From contig NZ_FRCN01000010.1 of the NCBI RefSeq assembly GCF_900142925.1, positions 1 to 64,000 on the forward strand: DNA of 64,000 bases, read 5' to 3'. The position numbers and the translations under genes were made by a program. The DNA is from Chitinophaga sp. CF418 (GTDB taxonomy: Bacteria > Bacteroidota > Bacteroidia > Chitinophagales > Chitinophagaceae). Below are positions 27,603 to 35,768 of this stretch, in pieces. Numbering within the stretch: the first letter of the stretch is position 1; every line of letters starts with the position of its first letter. The notes beneath the pieces are model-generated. The model did not search any database. It worked only from the letters and a program-made list of their open reading frames with translations, and had not been told where the DNA came from.

Positions 27603-27742
27603 AGTTCATCAACAGGCACTTCACTGATCCAGTCAGTGGCCGAACAACTGGAAGCCGATTTTACCTATGAGTGCCAAAACGGGTTCAGCTGACCTTTGTA
27701 TTCAAACAGGAACAGGGTCAGAGAGATGGGCCCATGAATTGA
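27603..27742 (+). pseudogene. Histidine kinase, C-terminal relic
   Basis: In-frame codons read GTSLIQSVAEQLEADFTYEC, QNGFS, then stop at 27690. One base out of register the sense continues LTFVFKQEQGQRDGPMN and stops at 27740-27742. This matches the end of the HATPase domain of the local kinases (LGMTLIRGLSDQLEAV in the intact one), including the G2-box-proximal 'TSLI' and the last beta strand. Everything upstream (sensor, H-box, N-box) is gone. The stop is 3 bp before the regulator start, the usual kinase-regulator spacing. The regulator at 27746 has therefore lost its cognate kinase by deletion and frameshift. Confidence 0.65.
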
Positions 27743-27745
27743 TAA

Positions 27746-29689
27746 ATGAAGATAAGTATGCCTGAAAAGATCTTAATCGTTGAAGACGAATTGCTCGTTG
27801 CCAAGGACCTGCGTATGATGCTGGAGGAAGCGCACTATCATGTCTGTGGTATTGCACGTTCCGTAGCACAGGCTACCGAGCTGCTGGAAAGGGAGACACC
27901 TGATATTGTATTACTGGATATATTTCTCAAAGGAGCAGCAACAGGTATTGACCTGGCAGTCACCCTGAACGAAAAAAACATCCCGTTCATTTATTTATCG
28001 GCCAACTCAAACCGTGGTACTATTGAAGCCGTCAAACGCACCAAACCTTATGGCTTTATGGTAAAACCGTTCAGGGAGAAAGAGGTGTTGATAGCCCTGG
28101 AAATTGCCCGTTACAGGCACCAGAACAGTATTGAAGCGGATCTGCAGAAGGAGCTGCTGCTACGTGACCGGCTGAAGAAAATACAGTCGGGCCAGGCTGC
28201 AGCAGCAGAGAGACTACTTGCACTCACTGAAGCCATCCAGCCATTCATATCTTTTGACCTGATTGAGTTCATTCTGCTGCAGGACGGCAAGCATGCGGCA
28301 TCATGGACCAGTTTTCTGAGGATCACGTACAACGAATATCAGCAGATAGGAAGGAAAGAGCTGCTTACCATAAGCGCTGTAAAAGAAGCTGACCTGCATG
28401 TTATGGAACAGGAATCTGCGAGTGAGAGTGCGATCGTGTATTACAACGGGATGGACTTTGGCATGCATATGACCGTACATCCCAGAAAAAAATTGTTTGC
28501 CGGCACTTTCGGATTTCATTCACATGCGATGCTACCCCTTAATACGGAGGATGCCACATGCCTGATCTACTTCTATAGTAAATCTCCAGAAGGATATGAC
28601 AATAAAACGATGCATTTCCTAAGCCGTATGCAACAACTGCTGGCCCCATTGGCAACGGTGGCACTCCTGTCAATGTTTTCGAAAACACATGTATCAGCAC
28701 CCCAACCAGCGCCGGACCGACCGCGACAGACGGAGCTACGGGATATATTCAGGGATATTATCGGAAGAAGTAAGCCTATCCTGGCAGTAATGGATTTTGT
28801 AAAACAGGTCAGTGCGGTAGATACGACTGTACTGATCCTTGGAGAGACGGGTACCGGTAAAGAGAAGATAGCGGAACACATACACAGATTATCTCCCCGA
28901 AGGGAAAAACCGCTTATCAGCATCAACTGTGCGGCTATCCCGGAAGGATTAATAGAATCTGAACTGTTCGGACATGAGAAAGGAGCATTTACCAGTGCGA
29001 CAGACAAGCGGACAGGAAAATTTGAGCAGGCAGACGGAGGCACAATCTTCCTTGACGAAATCGGCGATGTGCCACATGATGTGCAGGTGAAACTCTTGCG
29101 GGTATTGCAGCAACGGGAAATAGAACGCATAGGGGGCAGGGAAACGATTAAGGTAGATGTAAGAGTAATCACGGCAACAAATAAAATACTGGAAAACGAG
29201 GTCGCAGAGGGTCGTTTCCGTATGGACCTCTATTACAGGCTCAATGTGTTTCCAATATTGGTGCCACCACTCAGGAAAAGGAAGGAGGACATACCACTTT
29301 TGACAGACTATTTTCTGAAGATATACTCGGAAAGGCACAATATCTCTGCCTGTGGCATAACACAGGATGCGATGGAAGCGCTGATGCGGTATGACTGGCC
29401 CGGGAATATAAGGGAACTGGAAAACACTATTGAAAGATCGCTTGTGCTGAATGATGGGGAGATCATCAAAAATGTGTTCTTACAACCGGGTTTCATGACA
29501 GATAAGCCTTTGCGGAAGCAGCACGACGTCAAAACCATAGATGAGGTCGAGAAGGAACATATACAGATTGTGCTGACCCGTTGTAAGAACAAAGTTTATG
29601 GTCCCGGTGGCGCTGCAGAAATGTTAAATATTCCCCCTACTACACTCATGTCAAAAATGAAAAAGCTAGGGATCAGCAAAAAACTGTAG
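27746..29689 (+). CDS. Orphan response regulator with AAA+ domain carrying GAFTSA
   Basis: 647 residues, a paralogue of the regulators at 21932 and 46215. The receiver has ILIVEDE, phospho-acceptor Asp in VLLDIFL, YLSANS and MVKPF. A GAF-like region covers about 140-310. The AAA+ domain has GETGTGKE and TIFLDEIGDV. The Fis-type tail reads GPGGAAEMLNIPPTTLMSKM. The sigma54-contact loop is GAFTSA, not GAFTGA (Ser codon 28994-28996). The second Gly is normally conserved in active sigma54 activators, so this protein may be altered in or unable to do open-complex formation. The start could also be ATG 27758 (MPEKILIVEDE), which fits its paralogues better. The upstream kinase is reduced to a relic. 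Confidence 0.9.
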   Translation: MKISMPEKILIVEDELLVAKDLRMMLEEAHYHVCGIARSVAQATELLERETPDIVLLDIFLKGAATGIDLAVTLNEKNIPFIYLSANSNRGTIEAVKRTKPYGFMVKPFREKEVLIALEIARYRHQNSIEADLQKELLLRDRLKKIQSGQAAAAERLLALTEAIQPFISFDLIEFILLQDGKHAASWTSFLRITYNEYQQIGRKELLTISAVKEADLHVMEQESASESAIVYYNGMDFGMHMTVHPRKKLFAGTFGFHSHAMLPLNTEDATCLIYFYSKSPEGYDNKTMHFLSRMQQLLAPLATVALLSMFSKTHVSAPQPAPDRPRQTELRDIFRDIIGRSKPILAVMDFVKQVSAVDTTVLILGETGTGKEKIAEHIHRLSPRREKPLISINCAAIPEGLIESELFGHEKGAFTSATDKRTGKFEQADGGTIFLDEIGDVPHDVQVKLLRVLQQREIERIGGRETIKVDVRVITATNKILENEVAEGRFRMDLYYRLNVFPILVPPLRKRKEDIPLLTDYFLKIYSERHNISACGITQDAMEALMRYDWPGNIRELENTIERSLVLNDGEIIKNVFLQPGFMTDKPLRKQHDVKTIDEVEKEHIQIVLTRCKNKVYGPGGAAEMLNIPPTTLMSKMKKLGISKKL

Positions 29690-29812
29690 CGACTATTTCG
29701 AACGTACTTTCTTCTTTATAAGAGGCCTGTTCAGACATGATTTTTTATATCCCAAAGATAGTTTGAACAAGTTCTTCATTGATATTGACAACATCTAACC
29801 TATGCCGCTTAG

Positions 29813-29820
29813 TAACTTTG
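29813..29820 (+). promoter_or_regulatory. -7 element upstream of the epimerase-like gene
   Basis: TAACTTTG matches TAnnTTTG. It lies 105 bp before the start at 29926. The -33 element is not clear. Confidence 0.4.
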
Positions 29821-29925
29821 GGACTGTCAAATAAAAGCATTCCGTAATGCCATGATAAAAACTGCCGTCCTATTGTTGTAGCCTGCAGTATATTCCTATT
29901 AAACGGGTAAAACTAGAAGATCAAC

Positions 29926-30876
29926 ATGGGATTACATACCCTTGTAGGGGCCGACGGCATGATTTCGTCTGAGCTTCTGATGTTATTAAAACAGCGTAAA
30001 GAAAATGTGCGCCTTGTAAGTTCCACACCCTTACAGTTCGCGGAAATTGAGCACCGGACGGCAGATATTCAACATTATGAACAGCTATTGAAAGCAGTTG
30101 CCGGATCTACAGTCATTTATCTGTCCGCTATTTTTCCTTTTGATAGTGAATTTGGCGCCATTGACTGGATTACGGCGATGCGCAATGTAATCAATGCCTC
30201 CAAAGAGAGCTGTGCAAAACTTGTTTATCTTGATCAGGCCCATCTATATGGAAAAGTGAGCGGGGTAATAGCAGAAGACACTCCATATAGGCCCTGTAGC
30301 GACGCAGGGGTTACAGCAGCGCGAATGGCCACATTATTGCAGCGGGAAATGGAAGAGGGCACTATCAAAGCGACTATCGCAAGGATGACGGATTTTTTTG
30401 GGCCGGGGTTGTTGGCATTCTGTAAGACGAACCGCATGATATTCCATAATCTGTGGCAGCGAAAAAGGGCCAGGTGGCTGATAGATGCAGATAACCTGAG
30501 AACGTTCAACTACTGTCCGGATATCGCGAATGCGTTGTATATACTTGCCAGCAACAAAGTTGCCAATGGCCACATCTGGCATATGCCGGCAGCCAAGCCG
30601 GCAATTCCGGTCCGTCAGTTCATTCAGCTGGCGTCAATCTATATGGAGGCACCGGACAAGCCGCTTGTTATACCTTCATGGTTGCTGAAAGCCATGCAGC
30701 CGTTTGATCCATCAATCCAGGCAGTGCATGAGATCAGTTGCCAGGAAGGTAATTCATTTATTTTCAGCAGTGAGAAATTTGAAAAAACTTTCCATTTTTC
30801 ACCAACCCCCTATCATGTGAGTATCAAGGAAACAGCAGAATGGTATATGAAACAAGAAAAAGGGCCCTTCCTATGA
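29926..30876 (+). CDS. NAD(P)-dependent epimerase/dehydratase-like protein
   Basis: A 316-residue Rossmann protein. The N-terminus LHTLVGADGMISSELL is a degenerate glycine-rich loop (GxxGxxG is reduced). LVYLDQAHLYG and ARMTDFFGPGLL are landmark positions of the epimerase family, and FNYCPDIANALYIL matches the 'Y..D.A' region. Catalytic YxxxK is not clear, so it may be a non-enzymatic or atypical member. It follows the orphan response regulator with its own -7 element and mirrors the epimerase-kinase-regulator operon on the other strand. A hairpin at the stop codon (AAGGG..CCCTT, near 30858-30884) may end its transcript. Confidence 0.7.
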   Translation: MGLHTLVGADGMISSELLMLLKQRKENVRLVSSTPLQFAEIEHRTADIQHYEQLLKAVAGSTVIYLSAIFPFDSEFGAIDWITAMRNVINASKESCAKLVYLDQAHLYGKVSGVIAEDTPYRPCSDAGVTAARMATLLQREMEEGTIKATIARMTDFFGPGLLAFCKTNRMIFHNLWQRKRARWLIDADNLRTFNYCPDIANALYILASNKVANGHIWHMPAAKPAIPVRQFIQLASIYMEAPDKPLVIPSWLLKAMQPFDPSIQAVHEISCQEGNSFIFSSEKFEKTFHFSPTPYHVSIKETAEWYMKQEKGPFL

Positions 30877-30906
30877 AGGTCCCCTTAACGATGAGCGAAT
30901 AAAAAT

Positions 30907-31329
30907 TTATATAGGTGAACCCGCCAGTGTTACTTTATTGCCGATGACTGTATCAGAAGGTTTCAGTGATCCTACGCCCTGAATAGCTATCAGCAAAGCA
31001 CCACCCAGCATTGACATATTTTTCAGGAACATGAACATCTCAACCTGTTGCATCATCGGATCAGTAACTGTCCAGAAGGGATGCATTGCGAATGTGACAG
31101 GAAGGAGGAATGCAATGATCAGTAAAGCGCCTAATCTGGCTTTATATCCGGATATAATACTGGCTGCGCCTATGATCGCCATTACACCAGAAAGCGGAAC
31201 TGCCAGCTGAGCCAGGGGGACTCCCCGTGATGCGGCATAGCCTATTGTGGCGGAAGAGAAGTGTAACAAGCCGGAAACAATGAAGATGAGTGAAAAAAGT
31301 ATCCTGCCGATAAATGTTGCAAATTTCAT
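30907..31329 (-). CDS. DoxX-family membrane protein
   Basis: 140 residues with four hydrophobic segments: FIGRILFSLIFIVSGLLHF, a second around LAVPLSGVMAIIGAASII, a third around LGALLIIAFLLPVTFAM, a fourth around MLGGALLIAIQGVG. The first, with its 'R-x-L-x-x-I-F-x-x-x-G' pattern, is typical of DoxX proteins. Members are thought to take part in redox or sulfur stress responses with other membrane partners; the activity here is unknown. The gene begins 39 bp after the F420-type reductase gene on the same strand, so they are likely co-transcribed. Confidence 0.82.
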   Translation of the reverse strand: MKFATFIGRILFSLIFIVSGLLHFSSATIGYAASRGVPLAQLAVPLSGVMAIIGAASIISGYKARLGALLIIAFLLPVTFAMHPFWTVTDPMMQQVEMFMFLKNMSMLGGALLIAIQGVGSLKPSDTVIGNKVTLAGSPI

Positions 31330-31368
31330 ATTAATGTATTTAAGGTTGTGTTGTGAAAATTTTGTCGA

Positions 31369-31971
31369 TTAGTATTTTACAAGGTTAAGGGTTGCTACGG
31401 CGCCACCTGGCTGTTGCAATTTACTACCATGTGCAAGTGTACCGAGGTCAATTACGGCGAATCCAAGAGACACTATCACTGCGGCCACTTCGGTTTTTGA
31501 AGTGGTCTCGTTACCGGAAATAAACATTACACGTTTACCCTTTCCTTCCTGTGGATCCAGTCCGAGAATTTTGAAATAAAGCGTATTAAAAGATTTAACG
31601 ATGTTGGCCCCTGGCACATATTCCGCCACAACCTCAGTGGAAGCCTTATCCCCGATATCTGCCAGTTTGAAGTCGGGCGAAAACGATACAAAGTGGTTTG
31701 TAGCATCGATGACGGTCTTACCTTTCCAATCGGTAAGTGCGGTCAATGTAGCAATTTGTGACCAGGGAAGTGCAAGCAGTACGATATCGGCTGCTGCTGC
31801 ATCTGCAGCACTACCGGCAGCTATTCCGGAACCTATGCTATCTATTACATCTTTTAAAGAATCCGGCCCCTGGCTGTTACTTAAAACTACCTGGTATCCT
31901 GCCTTTACCAGATGACGGGCTACTGTTTGTCCGATATTACCTGCTCCTATAATGCCAAATGTTTTTTTCAT
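31369..31971 (-). CDS. NADPH-dependent F420 reductase-like oxidoreductase
   Basis: 200 residues from the ATG at 31969-31971. This start was chosen because MKKTFGIIGAGNIGQTVA places the Rossmann strand at the N-terminus; an upstream in-frame start would add 20 unlikely residues. GIIGAGNIG is the dinucleotide-binding motif, and VVLSNSQGPDSL carries Ser/Asn positions usual for NADP 2'-phosphate binding. DIVLLALPW and VIDATNHF are family landmarks. Members of this coenzyme-F420-dependent oxidoreductase group in Bacteroidetes reduce or oxidise unknown substrates with NADPH. It is probably in an operon with DoxX. A TGATCTGGATCAAG-type box lies 76 bp upstream. Confidence 0.85.
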   Translation of the reverse strand: MKKTFGIIGAGNIGQTVARHLVKAGYQVVLSNSQGPDSLKDVIDSIGSGIAAGSAADAAAADIVLLALPWSQIATLTALTDWKGKTVIDATNHFVSFSPDFKLADIGDKASTEVVAEYVPGANIVKSFNTLYFKILGLDPQEGKGKRVMFISGNETTSKTEVAAVIVSLGFAVIDLGTLAHGSKLQQPGGAVATLNLVKY

Positions 31972-32047
31972 GATTGTTTGTTTTACTTTTTGATTTGATA
32001 GTGTAAAGTTCGTTAGACCGGGAAAGCACAACTATGAGATATCTTAA

Positions 32048-32069
32048 GAAATCGGCTTGATCCAGATCA
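32048..32069 (-). promoter_or_regulatory. TGATCTGGATCAAG-type box, F420-type reductase
   Basis: On the minus strand TGATCTGGATCAAGCCGATT begins the 22-bp element. Nineteen bases (ATTGATCTGGATCAAGCCG) are identical to the site in front of the pirin gene. GAACTTTA, a weak -7, starts 36 bases after it. Confidence 0.5.
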
Positions 32070-32112
32070 ATCATATATGATGGACCGGTGATAGACCGGT
32101 GTTGATGTTATA

Positions 32113-32904
32113 TTAAAAAGCGGTGAAGCCGCCATCCATAATCAGCTCAGCTCCTGTCATAAAGGAAGAGTCGTCACTGGCAAGGAAAAGAATACCTTTT
32201 GCCAGTTCTTCCGGGGACGCGCCCCTGCCGAGCGGGGTGCTACCGATTGCCATTTTCCGGAATGCGTCGGCGCCTTCCATATTATGTGTCATCGGCGTCT
32301 CAACATAGCCGGGGTGTAATGAATTAACTCGTATTCCTTTAGCGGCCAGATCGATCGCGGCGCCTTTGGACAACATCCTGCTTCCTCCTTTGGATGCCGT
32401 ATAGGCATTTCCTCCAGCGTTACCTGTAATACCTGCTATAGAGGAAACGTTTATGATCGCGCTTCCTGAAGACATATACGGGATGACAGATTTCATTCCA
32501 ATGAATTGTCCGGTAAGATTAATGGAAAGTACCCTGTTAAACTCTGACACAGAACGTTCCTCAAAAGGAGCCAGGAGATTGCCGGTGATACCAGCATTAT
32601 TAACAAGTATGTCCACTCTTCCGAAGAGGTTTACTGCTGTCTTCACTACTATTCTCCACTGGGTCTCGTCAGCGATGTCATGCACCATCAGGGAGACGTT
32701 GCCATCGGCAGCTTTTATGTCTGCGGCGACTTCTCTGAGTTTGCTTTCCTGTATATCAGTGATCAAAACGGATGCTCCTTCCGCAGCGAAGATCCGTGCA
32801 GCAGCCGCACCTATACCGCCGCCTGCTCCTGTTATAACGGCTACTTTTCCTTTCAGTTTACCTGCCGCTTTATAGTCATTCATGACATTGTTGTTCTCGT
32901 TCAT
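32113..32904 (-). CDS. Short-chain dehydrogenase/reductase (SDR)
   Basis: A 263-residue classical SDR, similar in pattern to 3-alpha/20-beta-hydroxysteroid dehydrogenases and levodione-reductase-like enzymes. TGAGGGIG cofactor loop, Asp at the end of strand 2 (LITDIQ), which favours NAD, LVNNAGITG, NVSSIAG with the catalytic Ser, and YTASKGG with Tyr and Lys. It ends MDGGFTAF. The first ~15 residues are polar, and M8 could be the true start. The substrate is unknown. Promoter parts are visible upstream: TACCTTTG (-7) at 32970-32963, with a box at 33028-33007. Confidence 0.88.
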   Translation of the reverse strand: MNENNNVMNDYKAAGKLKGKVAVITGAGGGIGAAAARIFAAEGASVLITDIQESKLREVAADIKAADGNVSLMVHDIADETQWRIVVKTAVNLFGRVDILVNNAGITGNLLAPFEERSVSEFNRVLSINLTGQFIGMKSVIPYMSSGSAIINVSSIAGITGNAGGNAYTASKGGSRMLSKGAAIDLAAKGIRVNSLHPGYVETPMTHNMEGADAFRKMAIGSTPLGRGASPEELAKGILFLASDDSSFMTGAELIMDGGFTAF

Positions 32905-32962
32905 ATAATATATTTATCAGTCTTTAATAATTGTAATCATCGTTGTATTACTAACAACACTT

Positions 32963-33028
32963 CAAAGGTACTTTGCGCTTCAGGCGCCGCCATTGCGCTG
33001 CAATAAGAAAATGACTTGATCTATATCA
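32963..33028 (-). promoter_or_regulatory. Promoter and TGAT-type box of the SDR at 32904
   Basis: Reading on the minus strand, TGATATAGATCAAGTCATTT (33028 onward) is a variant of the boxes at 32069 and 34123. After 36 bases comes the -7 element TACCTTTG (32970-32963). Confidence 0.5.
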
Positions 33029-33922
33029 TGAGGCCAGCATGGGTACAGAGAAGTAATCATCTTCCAGCTGTTTCTTAAAATCGCGGAAGTTAAGTCCGGA
33101 GACATTCTTAAAGAACTTGCTGAAGTGAGCGATATCTTCGAAACCGAGATAAAACGCTATTTCCTTCATAGACGAGCGGTCTCTTATTGCCGCTTTTGCT
33201 GCAAGCAGTATGCGCTGTTGAATATGGTAACGTGCAGAGAACCCCGTACTGGATTTTATCAGGTGGTTCAGATAATTAGGCGTTATAAACAGCGTTTTTG
33301 CATAGTGGGAAACAGTCCTGTGGTCTTTGAAGCTGCTTTCCAATACAGTAAAGAACTGGTTAACCAGGAAACAGGACGTTTTCCTGGGTGTCATCTGTAC
33401 TACTTTCTCCAGTTCGTTTCTGAAATAGGCCATAAATATCTTCAGGTACTTATTAATGATGTCCGGTCTGAGGAAAGAATACTTAGTAATCTCTCTCAGC
33501 ATAAGAGAGAGAACATCACGCATATCTTCAGCGGTAGTGTCACTGATCGTTAATTCCGGCGTTTGCAAAAACAATTGGGTGAGACAGGATTGTCTGGTGC
33601 TATCGTCTTCGCCATCACCGTTAACAAAGAAGTCTTCGGTAAAGGATATGATGAAACCTTTGGTACCAGGCATAATGACAAGCTGGTGGCGCTGACCGGG
33701 CAAAACACAGTATGCTTTACTTTGAGCGAGCTGGTACTCACATTCATTTACTTTATGATATCCCTGACCATCGAGTATCCAGACTATCTCAAAATCTGGC
33801 TGTGTATGTTCCACCGTTTTATACAACTGACCAACCGTAGTCAGGCTTTCAATAGTATGCACGGAAAACGGTGATTTCCTGAATGACCCGATAGATGGCG
33901 ATGCTGGATTAATATTATTCAT
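33026..33922 (-). CDS. AraC-family transcriptional regulator
   Basis: 298 residues. The N-terminal ~170 residues form an AraC cupin-like sensing domain (FEIVWILDGQGYHKVNECEY, AYCVLPGQRHQL). The C-terminal ~100 residues hold the double helix-turn-helix: HYAKTLFITPNYLNHLIKSS, then TGFSARYHIQQRILLAAKAA, MKEIAFYLGFEDIAHFSKFF. All AraC signature positions are kept. It is divergent from the pirin gene and next to the SDR/F420 reductase genes whose promoters share a TGATCTGGATCAAG-type box; it may be their regulator. A palindrome AACGAGATATCGTT lies 134 bp upstream. Confidence 0.88.
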   Translation of the reverse strand: MNNINPASPSIGSFRKSPFSVHTIESLTTVGQLYKTVEHTQPDFEIVWILDGQGYHKVNECEYQLAQSKAYCVLPGQRHQLVIMPGTKGFIISFTEDFFVNGDGEDDSTRQSCLTQLFLQTPELTISDTTAEDMRDVLSLMLREITKYSFLRPDIINKYLKIFMAYFRNELEKVVQMTPRKTSCFLVNQFFTVLESSFKDHRTVSHYAKTLFITPNYLNHLIKSSTGFSARYHIQQRILLAAKAAIRDRSSMKEIAFYLGFEDIAHFSKFFKNVSGLNFRDFKKQLEDDYFSVPMLAS

Positions 33923-34055
33923 AAAACCTAAATATCTGTTGTGATGAGCTGACGTTTATGAGCTATATGCTTTTGTGCCATGTAACGGCAAATGTGCTGC
34001 CGGTTTAATAAAACATTGTAAAACAATCGATTAAAAATTCCACAGGAATTAGCAC

Positions 34056-34069
34056 AACGAGATATCGTT
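34056..34069. promoter_or_regulatory. AACGANATATCGTT palindrome
   Basis: AACGAGATATCGTT lies between the divergent AraC and pirin genes. A second perfect inverted repeat, AATTCC-N3-GGAATT, lies at 34036-34050. Copies of the first motif are at 27335 and 44276. Confidence 0.45.
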
Positions 34070-34122
34070 ATTTCTCCCCGTAATGCGGTAACGAGGAAAA
34101 GTTGCAGGAACGACTGAATTAT

Positions 34123-34144
34123 TGATCTGGATCAAGCCGTTTTC
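34123..34144 (+). promoter_or_regulatory. TGATCTGGATCAAG box upstream of pirin
   Basis: TGATCTGGATCAAGCCGTTT begins the element, 62 bp before the pirin start. It has the same orientation relative to the gene as the sites at 32069 and 33028. No clear -7 follows at the 36-base distance (CAAATTGC stands there). Confidence 0.45.
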
Positions 34145-34206
34145 ATGATAAAGATTATTCGGGCAGCAGATAAAGCGGTGCAAATTGCATACATAAAAAC
34201 ACGACA

Positions 34207-35079
34207 ATGATAAAAGCTGTTAAACACATAAATGGAGGGATCAATTCCGCAGTTGGCGAATACCTGGTAAACCGTCTCATCCCTGAGAATGACATTCAGG
34301 CCGTCGGTCCTGTTGTATTCCTAGACCACCTGTATCCTACCGAAGTCAAATCAGACGCTCATACTATTCCCGACGGTTCATTTGCGCATCCGCACAGGGG
34401 AATAACCACATTCAGCTATGTATTTGCGGGAGGGCTTTCCCACTATGACAGTCAGGGCAACTTCAACCAGATCGGCGCCGGGGGCATACAGTGGATGAAA
34501 GCCGGCCGGGGCATTATTCATGATGAACTACCTTACGCAACTACGCCGGACAGAAAGTTCCATTCATTGCAATTCTGGATCAATCTTCCATCTGGTGTTA
34601 AGCAGGAGGCGCCTGAGTATATGGCGGTGCAGCCTGCGGACGTACCGGAAGTTGAACTTCCGGACAACAGTGGCAGGCTCAGGATATTACTGGGAAATTT
34701 CGGATGTACGACGTCTGTGATCAGGACGTTTACGCCACAGTTCATCTATCATCTGAAACTAAATCCCAAATCAACCTATCGTCTGCCCGTAAAGCCGGGT
34801 ATGGAGTATGCGGCATTTGTACCTTCAGGAGAAGTATTAATAAATGAAGACGTGATCGGAAAAAGTAAAATTGCTATTTTTGAGGAAGGCGGCGATGAAA
34901 TTGAATTCAGAAATCCTGACATAGCTGTTGCTGATGTAATTATATTTGGCGGAGCACCATATGAAGAACCAATTGTCAGCCGCGGTCCGTTTGTGATGAA
35001 TACTCATGGCGAAATTGCTACTGCATACCGTGATTTTTTCGACGGCAAATATGGCAATATTATTTATAAAAAAAAGTAG
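34207..35079 (+). CDS. Pirin-family bicupin
   Basis: 290 residues. The N-terminal cupin has the metal-binding residues: FAHPHRGITTFSYVF gives two His, and IIHDELP gives the later His and Glu, the HxH...HxE set. The VGPVVFLDHL and GAGGIQWMKAGRGIIH blocks are family signatures. The C-terminal cupin is present (about 175-290). Pirins bind Fe(II) and some are quercetin dioxygenases or redox co-regulators; the substrate here is unknown. The next gene, a Crp/Fnr regulator, begins 6 bp after the stop, so the two are co-transcribed. Confidence 0.92.
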   Translation: MIKAVKHINGGINSAVGEYLVNRLIPENDIQAVGPVVFLDHLYPTEVKSDAHTIPDGSFAHPHRGITTFSYVFAGGLSHYDSQGNFNQIGAGGIQWMKAGRGIIHDELPYATTPDRKFHSLQFWINLPSGVKQEAPEYMAVQPADVPEVELPDNSGRLRILLGNFGCTTSVIRTFTPQFIYHLKLNPKSTYRLPVKPGMEYAAFVPSGEVLINEDVIGKSKIAIFEEGGDEIEFRNPDIAVADVIIFGGAPYEEPIVSRGPFVMNTHGEIATAYRDFFDGKYGNIIYKKK

Positions 35080-35085
35080 ATTATC

Positions 35086-35676
35086 ATGTACGAAATGCTC
35101 AGGAATTATATCAACGAAATTACATCCTCAGAAATATCGAACGACGAGTTTGAACTTATTAAACAAGCGTTCGGCCTGAAGCTAATGAAGAAGAAGCAAT
35201 TCCTGCTGCATGAGGGTACCATCTGCAAATACATGTCCTTTATACTGAAAGGGGCATTACGTCAATACAGGATAGATGATAAGGGTGTGGAGCATATTGT
35301 ACGTTTTGGCATTGAAGGATGGTGGATGAGCGACCGACAGAGTTTTATGATGCTTACACCATCCAAATATAATATAGAGGCTATAGAGGATTGTGAACTG
35401 CTGGTCACAACAAATGAGCAACTTGCTCAGCTGACGGAGCGATCTCCGTCCTTTCTGAAAATGGCGCATGTACTTGATCAGCGGAACTATATTGCAACTG
35501 AGGAAAGAATGCAGGTGACCCTCAGCCATACTGCCGAAGAACGATTTATTTATTTACTGAATTCATATCCTGCATTCCTGCAGCGATTCCCGCAAACGAT
35601 GCTGGCATCATTCCTGGGCATTACGCCAGAGACCTTCAGCAGGGTCAGGAAACAGGTAATGTCCGGGAAGTCCTGA
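35086..35676 (+). CDS. Crp/Fnr-family transcriptional regulator
   Basis: 196 residues, a paralogue of the regulator at 17458. The beta-roll sensor domain reads QFLLHEGTICKYMSFILKGA, VEHIVRFGIEGWWMSD. The C-terminal winged helix-turn-helix reads MLASFLGITPETFSRVRKQ. It lies 6 bp downstream of pirin, which makes pirin and regulator one transcript. A strong bidirectional terminator follows. The signal is unknown; cAMP-binding residues of classical Crp are not evident. Confidence 0.87.
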   Translation: MYEMLRNYINEITSSEISNDEFELIKQAFGLKLMKKKQFLLHEGTICKYMSFILKGALRQYRIDDKGVEHIVRFGIEGWWMSDRQSFMMLTPSKYNIEAIEDCELLVTTNEQLAQLTERSPSFLKMAHVLDQRNYIATEERMQVTLSHTAEERFIYLLNSYPAFLQRFPQTMLASFLGITPETFSRVRKQVMSGKS

Positions 35677-35693
35677 CTTATTATATATAACAG

Positions 35694-35748
35694 AAAATCC
35701 TGGCAAGGGACATCCATCTGATGATGTTGATGCTCCTGCCAGGATTTT
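35694..35748. terminator. Bidirectional terminator between convergent genes
   Basis: A perfect 12-bp stem, AAAATCCTGGCA (35694-35705) with TGCCAGGATTTT (35737-35748), gives a T-run on both strands. It lies between the Crp/Fnr gene and the isochorismatase-family gene. Confidence 0.75.
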
Positions 35749-35768
35749 CCCGGGGTGATAATCCAGGA

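Noticed and set aside
27193..27745. Sigma54 promoters (TGGCAC-N5-TTGC) near the sigma54-type regulators
   Set aside because: Several TGGCA half-motifs occur (for example before the epimerase operon and before the AraC genes), but none has a GC at the required 10-base distance from GG.
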